From Meghimatium bilineatum (Eukaryota > Mollusca > Gastropoda > Stylommatophora > Philomycidae), in NCBI GenBank assembly GCA_034231615.1, contig CM067310.1, positions 5,644,010-5,708,009 of the forward strand: a DNA stretch of 64,000 bases. The letters are read 5' to 3'. Position numbers and translations under genes: made by a program. Of the stretch, positions 1 to 11,039 are shown piece after piece. The notes below the pieces were generated by a model that saw nothing but the letters and a program-made list of their open reading frames with translations, was not told the DNA's origin and ran no database searches. Position 1 is the stretch's first letter. Each line of letters begins with the position of its first letter.

Positions 1-655
1 GTAATGATGATGATGATTATGGTAATGATGATGATTATGGTAATAATGATGATGATTATAGTAATAATAATGATGATTTTGGTAATGATGATGATGATTA
101 TGGTAAAGATGATGATGATTATGGTAATGATGATGATTATGGTAATAATGATGATGATTATGGTAATGATGATGATGATTATGGTAATGATGATGATTAT
201 GGTAATGATGATGATTATGATAATGATGATGATGATGATTATAGTAATGATGATGAATATGGTAATGATGATGATGATAGGAATGATGATTATGGTAATG
301 ATGATGATGTTGATGATGATGATTATGGTAATGATGATGGTGTTGATGATGATAATTATGGTAATGATGATTATGGTAATGATGATGATGATGATGATTA
401 TTATGGTAATGATGATGATGATAATGATTATGGTAATGATGATGATGATGATGATTATGGTAATGATGATTATGATGATAATGATGATTATGGTAATGAT
501 GAGGATGATGATTATGGTAATGATGATGATGATGATTATGGTAATGATGATGATGATGATTATGGTAATGATGATGATGATGATTATGGTAATGATGATG
601 ATGATGATGATTATGGTAATGATGATTATGGTAATGATGATGATGATGATGATGA
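1..655. repeat. GAT-rich microsatellite/minisatellite
   Basis: A run of GAT triplets punctuated by TATGGTAAT gives units of about 15-24 bp. The left edge of the window cuts the array. It is open in one frame (Met/Ile/Val-rich), which is a composition artefact and not a gene. Degenerate GAT-rich sequence continues to about 745. Confidence 0.95.
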
Positions 656-747
656 CGGAGAATCTGATTATGATAAGATGCTAATCATAAAGATGATGAT
701 GGCGTTGTGGTGATGAAAATGATAACAGCGGTAATGATGATAATGAT

Positions 748-1140
748 CATCATCATGTGCCATGCCGGCTGGCGTAGACTATCATGGCTCTCCACAGCTC
801 TCCGTCCCCAGTATTATGTATCAAGCTCGTTGTTGTTTCCTTGCCGTGCCAGGTTGTCAAACTAATATTTTCTCACGTTGTTGCCCTCCGTCTTTGTTAC
901 CTTCAATCTTTCCTGTTGTGACCATATTCTCCAAACCTCCTTGTCTCATGAAGTGGCCAAAATATGAAGATTGTTTTTTTTCTTATATTTATTGATTAAT
1001 GTCCGTTTCACGTGTGGCTCTTTCAACACCTCCACATTAGTTTTTCTGGCAGTCCATGGTATTCTCAGCATTCTTCTATAGAACCACAACTCTGTTGCCT
1101 CTAATTTCTTACTTTCCAGTGTTTCTATTGTCCAAGACAC
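748..1140 (-). mobile_element. LINE 3' end remnant (family B, CAT/ATG tail)
   Basis: Read on the minus strand, the C-terminal part of a non-LTR reverse transcriptase protein is visible: ATELWFYRRMLRIPWTARKT, then frameshifted, then a stretch matching GGLENIVTTGKIEG seen in the sister copies at 24905 and 34565. The element ends in a short ATGATGATG tail at 748-758, next to the GAT array. It is 5'-truncated and frameshifted, so a dead copy. The lineage within the LINEs is not resolved. Confidence 0.8.
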
Positions 1141-1175
1141 GCATCCATATGTTAGTATATGAGTTAGTATATGAG

Positions 1176-1572
1176 TTAGCGCATGCGGTTGTGTCTGTGG
1201 GTCTCACACCAATGGCCCACTAGACAAACCAACCATGCAACAGAAAAACTTAGTGGATGACATGCCTTTGTATTGAGGTTATCTTCTTATAGAAGCTTCA
1301 TGGCACGTCATCTATACAATACCGTAGTCGTAACCTTCGATAACAGTTACCATGTTGTTCCGACATGCCGATGTTGTGCTTGAACAAGTTACGGGCACGG
1401 CGTGGGTGGGCGAAACAGCAAAGATAACTGTCGCAAGGGCCAGAGTTGTGTCCTGATGTCGACGACTGTTTCGGCGGCATTATACTCGAAACACCATCGT
1501 GTCGAATGGCTGATGGAATAGAGGGCGGAGCACTTATGGGAATGCCCCACGTGATGTGAGGCCAGTTTTCTA
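1176..1572 (-). repeat. Dispersed repeat R390, copy 1
   Basis: About 390 bp match, in opposite orientation, 20468-20850, and partly 42690-42850. Shared landmarks are GCGCATGCGGTTG near one end, a CATGCAACAGAAA block, and TTCTTATAGAAGCTTCATGG. No long open frame and no transposase motif is visible. The class is unknown; it could be a non-autonomous DNA transposon or part of a larger element. Confidence 0.75.
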
Positions 1573-2069
1573 ATCAAGAATCAAGTTTATGAGTTATATA
1601 TCACTGCAGAACTCTCTTTTAATGAAGATTCCGATGATAAACTCGACGATGCGAACATTACAAAACTAAACCACGAACCGAATTCTGCAAACAGGATTAT
1701 ACACCCACAGTTCACTCTTAATCATGAGAATCTATCTGTCTGACAATAATTTCATGAAACTCCAGAAACATGCCATCTCATTATTCCTCTAACCAGCGAC
1801 ATCAATCTCGGCCACCGGACCTTCTATCACGTGCCAAAACTTAATAGATCAGACGTGAAATCAAAGAACTCCATTGATGATCTATCAGGCAGCTGATTTA
1901 CTCTCTCCCTGACATCAATCTCCCTACATCATTCCCATCTTTACACACGGTCATTCCGTGAACGTTGTATTTATTCAACATTCTATCTTGTATACTTCAC
2001 GCGATATTTCTAACCAATTTACAACATTCTAATACGTAGAATATTTACAAATGATTTTATTTCTATTAT
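1573..2069. other. Unassigned sequence
   Basis: About 500 bp of AT-rich sequence. I see no coding frame, tandem repeat or recognisable element in it. Confidence 0.5.
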
Positions 2070-2076
2070 ATATCGA

Positions 2077-2334
2077 AAGGGGAGCAAAGAATAGCAACAC
2101 TGTTTACCTTCCACGCATGTCGTAAAATGCGACTAAGGAGGTTATGGGATGGAGGCGGCTGTCCCATCCCATTTAGGGTCAGTGACCCAAAGCCATGCTG
2201 AAGTAGGATTGTCAGGCCGAAAGGCGCAGATATCGCAGCAATGCTGTAAACCATGACACAACGCATTCCATTCTCCAGACTACATCCTGCTAATCTGCAA
2301 GAGTTTGAGAACGAACGCAGAAAAAGAAGAAGAT
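2077..2334 (+). mobile_element. SINE-like 278-bp family, copy S1
   Basis: The copy starts at CGAAAGGGGAGCAAAGAAT, about 20 bp short of the full-length head, and ends in the GAAGAAGA tail. Core landmarks are GGAGGTTATGGGATGG, GTAAACCATGACACAACGC and GAGTTTGAGAACGAACGCAG. It lies in the opposite orientation to the adjoining LINE remnant. No clear TSD was seen, which fits a 5'-truncated or old copy. Confidence 0.85.
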
Positions 2335-2409
2335 TTATATTCTTTATTTTCCTTTTATACCCCTTTATGCCTTGCAAGATCAGGAATAGAAGAGTTCCCT
2401 GGAGTTGGC

Positions 2410-2780
2410 TATTTTGTGTTTGTTTTCGTGTTTTCATTATTTCTGTTATTCATCTTTTGCATGATGTCCCTGGATTTGTACACATCGTGTCTGTATAGTA
2501 ATGCTTTTTGAGGGACAGTGTCTGATGGTAGTCTTGAAGCACGCGAAAACAACTTAATCTGTTGTCTTTTGATGTAATCTAGGATTGACATTGTGTTTGC
2601 TAGTCTTCTGATGTTTTCATTTCCGATTCTGGCTCATATTGTTACCCCAATAATTCTACCTAGACGCCAAGAGTTCCATGTCATCACTATTGTAAAACAA
2701 ATTTCTTTTATCTTTTGATGTTAGTGTCCATGTTTGACATTGGTAGCATAGTGATGGTATGAAGATCGTTTTATATAGTG
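2410..2780 (-). mobile_element. LINE remnant (family C)
   Basis: Minus-strand translation gives pieces typical of the region after the LINE reverse transcriptase core: a stretch resembling LCYQCQTWTLTS near 2730, and ASRLPSDTVPQKALLYRHD around 2470-2550. Frames are broken. The 20-bp array at 2781-3020 starts inside this remnant. The segment 2340-2410 also resembles 41925-42010. Confidence 0.7.
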
Positions 2781-3020
2781 CAGTTTTAGTGTTTTGTTCA
2801 CAGTTTTAGTGTTTTGTTCACAGTTTTAGTGTTTTGTTCACAGTTTTAGTGTTTTGTTCACAGTTTTAGTGTTTTGTTCACAGTTTTAGTGTTTTGTTCA
2901 CAGTTTTAGTGTTTTGTTCAAAGTTTTAGTGTTTTGTTCACAGTTTTAGTGTTTTGTTCACAGTTTTAGTGTTTTGTTCACAGTTTTAGTGTTTTGTTCA
3001 CAGTTTTAGTGTTTTGTTCA
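2781..3020. repeat. 20-bp minisatellite, 12 copies
   Basis: The unit is CAGTTTTAGTGTTTTGTTCA repeated 12 times with a single substitution (near 2921). Near-identity of units implies recent expansion or gene conversion. Confidence 0.97.
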
Positions 3021-3054
3021 CATCTTTGTTATTGACAATAGGAGATAATTACCA

Positions 3055-3345
3055 ATGATGATTTTAACGGTTGTTATCAAGCAATGATTTTAACGGTTGT
3101 TATCAAGCAATGAATTTAACTGTTGTTATCAAGCAATGAATTTAACTGTTGTTATCAAGCAATGAATTTAACTGTTGTTATCAAGCAATGAATTTAACTG
3201 TTGTTATCAAGCAATGAATTTAACTGTTGTTATCAAGCAATGAATTTAACGGTTGTTATCAAGCAATGAATTTAACTGTTGTTATCAAGCAATGAATTTA
3301 ACGGTTGTTATCAAGCATGAATTTAACGGTTGTTATCAAGCAATG
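3055..3345. repeat. 26-bp minisatellite, about 11 copies
   Basis: The unit contains ATCAAGCAATGAATTTAAC followed by a GGTTGTT/TGTTGTT variant. The first units carry GATTTTAAC instead of GAATTTAAC, and one late unit lacks an A. Confidence 0.95.
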
Positions 3346-3349
3346 AATC

Positions 3350-3545
3350 TAGTGTCATGCCGAATGTCGTAGACGATCATGCTTCTCCACAACTCTTGTG
3401 TTTTTAATAAGTTCAGTTTGTGACATCTTTTTGCCACAGTGACAACCCATCTAGAAATTTCTCTCTTTGTCTTCCCTTATCTCTTCCCTTGATCTTTCCG
3501 GTAGTTACTAAATGTTCAAGTTTTAGTTTTCTCATGGCATACCCT
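3350..3545 (-). mobile_element. LINE 3' end remnant (family B)
   Basis: Minus-strand sequence matches the 3' end of the 748-1140 and 34565-34795 copies, including the reverse of GTCATGCCGAATGTCGTAG and the block equivalent to the KIEG region near 3490. Short, frameshifted and 5'-truncated. Confidence 0.65.
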
Positions 3546-3675
3546 GAAAAAACTGTTATCATAGATTTTTATAAATTACGTTTAACCTTAGATGTTTTAA
3601 ATGCATTTGAAATTAAACCGTTATCATATTTTTATACAAGTAAATTCAAGAAGGAAGCCAGAGGATAAATTAAAA

Positions 3676-3735
3676 ATTCTTGAGACTAACGGGCATTGAA
3701 CCAGTCCGTTCAACGGCACCAAATTGCCTAGCAAC
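3676..3735 (-). repeat. tRNA-like fragment (possible SINE head)
   Basis: On the minus strand GGTTCAATGCCC resembles a pol III B box / T-arm, preceded by a tRNA-like stretch GTTGCTAGGCAATTTGG. I could not fold a full cloverleaf. It could be a degraded tRNA-derived SINE. The remaining sequence of 3546-4010 shows nothing else. Confidence 0.3.
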
Positions 3736-4021
3736 TCTCGTACACTGCTTCTCCAAAAAAAAAGATATTATCAAGACATTCAAACTGTGTACTCAGGTCA
3801 CTGAGAACGGACCAATCGAGACAAGGACTATTACAACAACAGCAAACATCGTGTACAAGTATTGATGTATCCTCAGTAACAACAAACATATAACATCCGT
3901 ATTAGTTATTTTTAGTATTCCATATTTTTAGTAGTAATATGAGCTGGACTTTTTCCACAATATTGAATGTAACCAGTAAATAATATTTTCATGTGGAGAT
4001 TACGTTGATCAGGAGCCAGAT

Positions 4022-4092
4022 TCAGGGTTGCCAGAATCAGGGTTGCCAGAATCAGCGTTGCCAGAATCAGCGTTGCCAGAATCAGGATTACC
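4022..4092. repeat. 15-bp minisatellite, about 4.7 copies
   Basis: Unit GGTTGCCAGAATCAG with G/C variation at the first base. Confidence 0.9.
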
Positions 4093-4164
4093 ATAAACTA
4101 TCCTACCCTATAAATCCGCAACCCGCCAGGGTCGTAGTGGAACCACATCAGACACTTCAGGTAT

Positions 4165-4380
4165 TTCTATTTTCAACGATGCGGATGAGTGAGGAAAAAT
4201 ATTGTCTTGTCAATTCTTTGATGTCGTCTGTCCATGATTTTATTTGTCGTCCTCAACTTCTCTACCTTCGATAATTCCCTGTTGTATTGTTTTGACAAGG
4301 AATCATGTCGGCATACGTGTCCAAACCATGCAAGTTTTTGCCGTTTCACTATTGAATGCAATTATTCGCATGGACCATGT
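4165..4380 (-). mobile_element. LINE remnant (family A)
   Basis: The minus frame encodes VKRQKLAWFGHVCRHDSLSK, the conserved segment after the reverse transcriptase that also appears in degraded form at about 6730 and 42220. A frameshift follows within 20 codons. A dead 5'-truncated copy. Confidence 0.75.
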
Positions 4381-4445
4381 ATACATTTCTATTTTATTTC
4401 TTACCAATTAATTGTTGCTTTATTGTCTTTATATATGATCTCCAG

Positions 4446-4796
4446 TCTGTAACATTTGTTTTCTTTTACCTGTAACATTTGTTTTCTTTTACCTGTAACA
4501 TTTGTTTTCTTTGACCTGTAACATTTGTTTTCTTTTACCTGTAACATTTGTTTTCTTTTACCTGTAACATTTGTTTTCTTTGACCTGTAACATTTGTTTT
4601 CTTTTACCTGTAACATTTGTTTTCTTTGACCTGTAACATTTGTTTTCTTTGACCTGCAACATTTGTTTTCTTTGACCTGTAACATTTGTTTTCTTTGACC
4701 TGTAACATTTGTTTTCTTTGACCTGCAACATTTGTTTTCTTTGACCTGTAACATTTGTTTTCTTTGACCTGTAACATTTGTTTTCTTTGACCTGTA
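4446..4796. repeat. 23-bp minisatellite, about 15 copies
   Basis: The unit contains TGTAACATTTGTTTTCTTT followed by T/GACC. A T-type and a G-type unit, plus a TGCAACA variant, are distributed non-randomly, with T-type units concentrated at the left end. Several frames stay open through it by chance. Confidence 0.96.
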
Positions 4797-4895
4797 ATCG
4801 ACTCTCCATGACCGCAAAAAAAAAAATTACTCTGATTATCCATTATAACATGTCAGTGGACGCAAGGTTTAACTTTTGTACGAGTCTCCTCTGCA

Positions 4896-5224
4896 GTTAT
4901 CCTTATAATGTTAGATCATTTTGGTAACATCCTATTGTTATCCTTATAACGTTAGATCATTTTAGTAACATCCTATTGTTATCCTTATAACGTTAGATCA
5001 TTTTGGTAACATCCTATTGTTATCCTTATAACATTAGATCATTTTGGTAACATCCTATTGTTATCCTTATAACGTTAGATCATTTTGGTAACATCCTATT
5101 GTTATCCTTATAACGTTAGATCATTTTGGTAACATCATATTGTTATCCTTATAACGTTAGATCATTTTGGTAACATCATATTGTTATCCTTATAACGTTA
5201 GATCATTTTGGTAACATCCTATTC
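4896..5224. repeat. 41-bp minisatellite, 8 copies
   Basis: Units contain TTATCCTTATAACGTTAGAT and a GGTAACATCCTATTG end. One unit has TTTAGTAAC, and two have CATCATATTG. Confidence 0.96.
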
Positions 5225-5466
5225 AGGACATCAGTAGTTTGCCATTGCTTTGTGAAAAATCCGGATGCACTTTTGTCTGCGGCGGAATTCGAACCTGGTA
5301 CAGACTCGATCATAATGCAAGTTAGATCAGAGGAAATGTTAGCAGAAGAACAGACTGGTTTTCGTAAAAACAGAAGTTCCATTGAACATATTCTTAACTT
5401 CAAAGTGTTGATAGAAAGCTTTTATAACGTCCACTACTTGCTTTATATCATTATGTATTGATATCA

Positions 5467-5745
5467 CAGAGATTGATCCGTGTGCCGCACCAAGGTCTGT
5501 GTCAGATAACATTTGATCCGTGTGCCGCACCAAGGTCTGTGTCAGATAACATTTGATCCGTGTGCCGCACCACGGTCTGTAGCAGATAACATTTGATCCG
5601 TGTGCCGCACTAAGGTCTGTAACAGATAACATTTGATCGTGTGCCGCACCAAGGTCTGTGTCAGATAACATTTGATCCGTGTGCCACACCAAGGTCTGTA
5701 GCAGATAACATTTGATCATGTGCCGCACCAAGGTCTGTAGCAGAT
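5467..5745. repeat. 40-bp minisatellite inside a LINE, 7 copies
   Basis: The unit contains CGTGTGCCGCACCAAGGTCT and GATAACATTTGATC. The array lies between two reverse transcriptase blocks of the surrounding LINE, so it arose after the LINE inserted. Confidence 0.93.
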
Positions 5746-5879
5746 ATTGGAACAATGCAATGCCGAGACACCCATGATTGAATTTATTGAAGCGCTGTAT
5801 AAAGATGCAAGCAGTGTTGTTTTCATAAATAATGACATTGGTGAATTATTCAGGCGGATATAAGAGTTTCTTAGCGTTT

Positions 5880-6089
5880 CATATTTTCCCAACTGTACTT
5901 ACATAAAACACAGATTTTTATAATCGCTTCACTCAGACATGACGGACTATAACTAACACTAATGGATAATAAACGAGTTATAGTCCGTTGTGTCTGAGTG
6001 AAGCGATTATAAAAACCTGTGTTTTACGTAAGTACAATTGTTGTTACGTTTCACGCAGTCACCTTATATTGATTGTCATATTTTCCCAA
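5880..6089. mobile_element. Hairpin element with 13-bp TSD inserted in LINE
   Basis: Two arms of 65 bp (5890-5954 and 5976-6040) are inverted copies with about four mismatches, separated by a 21-bp loop. The whole is bracketed by perfect direct repeats of CATATTTTCCCAA at 5880-5892 and 6077-6089. Removing 5893-6089 rejoins the LINE frame through FPSTLEY. The arms contain TATAATCGCTTCACTCAGAC. Probably a fold-back MITE; the family is unknown. Confidence 0.8.
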
Positions 6090-7004
6090 GCACTTTAGAA
6101 TATGTATCTAGAATATATATATATATATATATATAATTCAGAGGGCATTACAATATCACCAGACAGCAATAACTATTGACAGCAGACCACTTTGTAACTT
6201 GGGCTTTGCCGATGAAATCGATCTCCAGGAACTTACTTCACAGTTGCAAGACGTGAGTAGGAAATATGACATGGAAATTAGCATTGAAAAAAAGCAAGAT
6301 ATTGGTGGCTAGTGAAGCAAGATGCAACAAATATCCAGTTAAACGGTCACAAACTTGAATAGGTTATCACCTTAAAATATTTCGGGTCCCAAATATGTGA
6401 TGATGGCAACGCGTGAAATGAGATTAAGTTAAGATTCGAGATGGCGATGACTGATGTGGCAACGCTGAATTTGATATGGAAAAATAAGATCTGTATTACA
6501 GTAAAGATCAATCTATACAGATTCCTAGAGATGAGTATACTTGTATAAGGATGTGAATGATGGATATTCAATATAGACACATATAGAAGGGTTCAGGCTT
6601 TTGAAATCAAGTGCTGCAGACTTTTAAAAAAATATTTAGCTATATAGAACAAATATAACACGACAAATATATCTGTTCGGTAGCAAATAAACAAACTTGC
6701 AGGTTGTCAAGAACCATTTCTGGCAGTCGTGAAACAGTGTAAACTTGTTTAATGTGGACATGTAACGAGACACGATTCATTTTCTAAATAGTTTTCCAAG
6801 GAACAGATGAGAGCAAGTAACAGTCCGGATAACATCAAAGAATGTTCTGAGCTTGATTTTTCTACACTTCTTCGAATGGTTGAGGATAGAGATATGTGGT
6901 TCGCTTTTGTGCTGATGTCTCCAGTGTGGCAACCCTGCGACCGTGACCTGCGAAATATTGCTAATGTTGACGAGTTCGAGAATGAGTCAAGAAAGAATTG
7001 AAGA

Positions 7005-7685
7005 ATATTTAACTGTAGTTAATCATATTTTCTAACGATTTTTCTGTTTTATCTTCCAAACCATGTTTTATTTTCCAAACCACGTTTTCTAAACATAACA
7101 TCAGAAGATGTCAATGAAAGTTTAAAAAAAAGATGCCATTGCGTCCAAAACAATTCCGAAAACTAGTTACAACCTAACCAAATAAAAAAACCAACCTATT
7201 TTAAGCTTCTCTTGTACAGAAAAGTATGCCTCATTGGACATAATCCAAATATATGCATGTTTTATGAATTCAAGTGCAGAATGGAACAGAAATTACAATT
7301 TCATAGACTTTCCTAGTATATCGGCCTAGCCTCAATGGCGGCCAGTATATATATATATATATTGAGTTAGTTTGTAGCATTATGTGTTAAAATGTATAGC
7401 CCTCTTGCGATGTCTGCAATGATACAATGAAAGGAATTTAGGACGATTGATTGATGTATGTTAGTATTAAATATTATTATCTATTCATGAAAGGGCAGAG
7501 ACAAGAAATGGAGTATCGATTGAAAGTCTTCTTCTGGGGTGTAATGAGGATACAGTTAGATGTGGTATTTGCAGCCCGACAAGTGCAGGAGAAATTTCAG
7601 GAGAGGTAATGTAATCTCTATACGGTTTTCATAATTATTTTTGTTCCAGTCATAAACACACTGTTTTTTCATAGTGCTTATCTGT
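7005..7685. other. Unassigned sequence with TA microsatellite
   Basis: No coding signal was seen. A (TA)n run lies at 7345-7362; another lies at 6115-6134 inside the preceding LINE. Confidence 0.5.
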
Positions 7686-7689
7686 CTGA

Positions 7690-7985
7690 TGAGTAGGATG
7701 TCCAGAAACTGTCTCGTCAGATGATGGCTGGAAACTGCGTGTTCAGTAGAATGGCCAAAAAATGCCTGGGCAGTGATAGGCCAGAAACTGCCTGGTAATT
7801 GGATAGCCAGAAACTGCATAGTCAGCTGTTGGACAGAAACTGCCTGGTCAGTCGATCGCCAGAAAATGCTTGGTCATTGGATAGTCAGAATATATCTGGT
7901 CAGTATGATAACCAGAAACTGCCTGGTCAGTGGATGGACAGAAACATTTTGGTCAGTAGGATGGCCAGAAACTGCCTGTTTAGTT
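7690..7985. repeat. Degenerate 25-26-bp minisatellite, about 11 copies
   Basis: Units contain CCAGAAACTGCCTGGTCAGT with many substitutions. This is an older, more diverged array than its neighbours. Confidence 0.9.
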
Positions 7986-8075
7986 TTGCCTAACGCACAT
8001 ACTCAGTAGAAATATAGCCATTCTTCGAACGACCCAAACATGAATCTTGGAACAATATTTTTGTGTGATTGGATA

Positions 8076-8655
8076 AACTCTGCGAGAAATGTTTATTTTA
8101 AACAACGAATAGCAAGTAGACTCGAAACACAAGTCTGCTGGTCGCTGGGTACCTAACACTACTCTACTGCATCTACCATCATGATCAAGCTATAAATACA
8201 TAATTATCTGTTCAAATAAATTCATCAAGGTTGTCCAGCAAGGTATAATGGCCAATTTATTAAACTTTTTATGAATTGGTATATTCATTCAAGTATCACA
8301 CAGAGCTGCGTGCTAGACCAAACAGTTCTCAGCACGATTTTCACTTTCCAGCTCTAGTATGGTCTCCGGGGTTGTGAAAATTGTGCAATATAAATTAAAT
8401 ATATACCAGATGGAGAGTTATTTAATCTCAAGCAACTACAAGCCTGTACCAAAGGTAAAGAGAAAGCCTTCACAAATAGCATGTTGCTGATAGCGCTCAA
8501 TTACTAACACCAATAAAATGCATACTGTCAGCATGTACAGCTGACTACAGGTTATGAGAGTATATTCAACAGGTGAGCTTGCCCGACGACCAGCAGACTT
8601 GTGTTTCGAGTCTACTTGCTATTCGTTGTTTAAAATAAACATTACTCGTAGTGTT
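8076..8655. mobile_element. MITE-like element with 57-bp perfect inverted repeats
   Basis: Positions 8088-8144 and 8587-8643 are exact reverse complements (57 bp), with weaker extension to 8076 and 8655. Arms start AATGTTTATTTTAAACAACG. The 442-bp interior has no significant open frame. No convincing TSD can be read, because the right side runs directly into a minisatellite. Class unknown; a non-autonomous DNA transposon is the simplest reading. Confidence 0.75.
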
Positions 8656-8892
8656 CATCCAACCACAAGGTTGGACCACATCGAATCACAAGGTTGGACC
8701 ACATCCAACCACAAACTTGGAACACATCCACCCACAATGTTGAACCACATCCAACCACAAGGTTTGACCACATCCAACCACAAGGTTGGACCACATCTAA
8801 CCACAAGGTTGGACCACATCCAACCACAAGGTTGGACCACATCTAACCACAAGGTTGGACCACATCCAACCACAAGGTTGGACCACATCCAT
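8655..8892. repeat. 23-bp minisatellite with dyad units, about 10 copies
   Basis: Each unit contains CCAACCACAAGGTTGG, a 6-bp inverted repeat with a 4-bp loop. The array begins at the right end of the inverted-repeat element. Confidence 0.93.
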
Positions 8893-9793
8893 GGATTCAT
8901 CTAACAGAGTTTATCTTTTTTTTTACCTGGCCTGGGATGTTACGAAGGCTGAGTAGATCTCAGTACATCAATCGATAATAAGTCAGGCAGCGATCAAACT
9001 AGATCAAGAATACGGTATTTACCAAGAACACAAAAGGGTGATTTGTACCTCTCACAACGCACACGAGGGTGAGTAACACCTCTCACAAATAGAGAACATT
9101 TTAAATTATACTTCTCTGTGATAGATTATCTGGGGGTATTTGTGTACGTAAGTTAGTGTTACCATGGATTTTTCTATTGTTGAATAACAGTTTGTGTGTG
9201 ACTGTACTGTTATGTTGTATCATTTGTCCTTAGTCTGTATTGATCTTTAGTAGGACCATGTGTGTATATATATATATATTCTGTTTTTGTAACGTTGATT
9301 TCGTCTACCTTGTATCCTACATTTGCTCGTGTCCGTTAGTCTGGTAGACTGTGATCGATAAAACTAGTATTTGTAATTACTTTATAGCGTCATTAAAATA
9401 AAACTACAACCAATGTGTACTTTTATATTATGCAGTGCTAATCTACCCACGGACATTACTCATACTGTTCAAAAATAAATAATACGAAATGGGAAACAAC
9501 CAAGAAGAGGCTAGAGCAATGAAAAAGATTCATTCGATTACGTCCCTTATCCATCATTATTGACATCACCACTTTCTTCAATAGAAGACTTACTTCTAAC
9601 TGGATCCCATTCCTGATGTTTTTTATTATTCTCGTGTTTCTCGTTGGTCAGTATTTATATACTTGGAGTAACATGCAAAAAATAACCAAGGCCAACCAAT
9701 AGATTGCATGGACATAGGAAAGTAGGTCATGTTTACGTTTTAGTTGACAGGATTCTGTCAGTCGTCTCTTCTCAGTAGTTGACAGTAGTCAAT
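8893..9793. other. Unassigned sequence
   Basis: No exon, transposon motif or tandem array was recognised. A short (TA)n run lies near 9268-9279. Confidence 0.5.
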
Positions 9794-11033
9794 TTATAGC
9801 TACAATTAGTGACATTTATAGCTACAATTCGTGACATTTATAGCTACAATTCGTGACATTTATAGCTACAATTCGTGACATTTATAGCTACAATTCGTGA
9901 CATTTATAGCTACAATTCGTGACATTTATAGCTACAATTCGTGACATTTATAGCTACAATTCGTGACATTTATAGCTACAATTCGTGACATTTACAGCTA
10001 CAATTAGTGACATTTACAGCTACAATTCGTGACATTTACAGCTACAATTCGTGACATTTATAGCTACAATTAGTGACATTTATAGCTACATTTCGTGACA
10101 TTTATAGCTACAATTCGTGACATTTATAGCTACAATTCGTGACATTTATAGCTACAATTAGTGACATTTACAGCTACAATTCGTGACATTTACAGCTACA
10201 ATTCGTGACATTTATAGCTACAATTAGTGACATTTATAGCTACAATTCGTGATATTTATAGCTACAATTCGTGACATTTATAGCTACAATTAGTGACATT
10301 TATAGCTACAATTAGTGACATTTATAGCTAAAATTCTTGACATTTATAGCTACAATTAGTGACATTTATAGCTACAATTAGTGACATTTATAGCTACAAT
10401 TAGTGACATTTATAGCTACAATTAGTGACATTTATAGCTACAATTAGTGACATTTATAGCTACAATTCGTGATATTTATAGCTACAATTCGTGATATTTA
10501 TAGCTACAATTAGTGACATTTATAGCTACAATTCGTAAAATTTATAGCTACAATTCGTGACATTTATAGCTACAATTCGTGACATTTATAGCTACAATTA
10601 GTGACATTTATAGCTACAATTCGTGATATTTATAGCTACAATTCGTGACATTTATAGCTACAATTCGTGACATTTATAGCTACAAAACGTGACATTTATA
10701 GCTACAATTCGTGACATTTATAGCTAAAATTAGTGATATTTATAGCTACAATTCGTGATATTTATAGCTACAATTCGTGACATTTATAGCTACAATTCGT
10801 GATATTTATAGCTACAATTCTTAACATTTATAGCTAAAATTAGTGATATTTATAGCTAAAATTCGTGACATTTATAGCTACAATTCGTGACATTTATAGC
10901 TACTATTCGTGCCATTTATAGCTACAATTCGTGACATTTATAGCTACAATTCGTGACATTTATAGCTACAATTCGTGACATTTATAACTACAATTCGTGA
11001 CATTTATAGCTACAATTCGTGATATTTATAGCT
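9794..11033. repeat. 22-bp minisatellite, about 56 copies
   Basis: The unit is built from GACATTTATAGCTACAATT followed by CGT or AGT. The CGT and AGT types are intermingled in short runs, with rarer GATATTT, TTTACAGC and AAAATT variants. This is among the two largest arrays of the window. Confidence 0.98.
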
Positions 11034-11039
11034 TTCCTC

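Larger units (their letters stand above)
5282..6975 (+). pseudogene. LINE reverse transcriptase, interrupted copy (family A)
   Basis: This is the most complete LINE copy seen. Segments in order: AEEQTGFRKNRSSIEHI at about 5341-5397 (reverse transcriptase fingers); MIEFIEALYKDASSVVFINN at about 5773-5832; FHIFPSTLEY across the right side of a later insertion; CNLGFADEIDLQ at 6193-6228 (the YxDD-equivalent box, with Glu in place of the second Asp); YDMEISIEK; a tail matching CGHVTRHDSFSK near 6755; and DNIKECSELDFST at 6829-6867. It is broken by stops, frameshifts, a 40-bp minisatellite (5467-5745) and a hairpin element (5893-6076). A non-functional non-LTR retrotransposon remnant; no clean 5' end is visible. 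Confidence 0.85.

Noticed and set aside
4-684. Long open frame of Met/Ile/Val over the GAT array
   Set aside because: Pure product of a triplet-based repeat; no start context, no complexity.
2781-3020. CRISPR-like array
   Set aside because: Units are contiguous with no variable spacers, and the genome is eukaryotic; a minisatellite.
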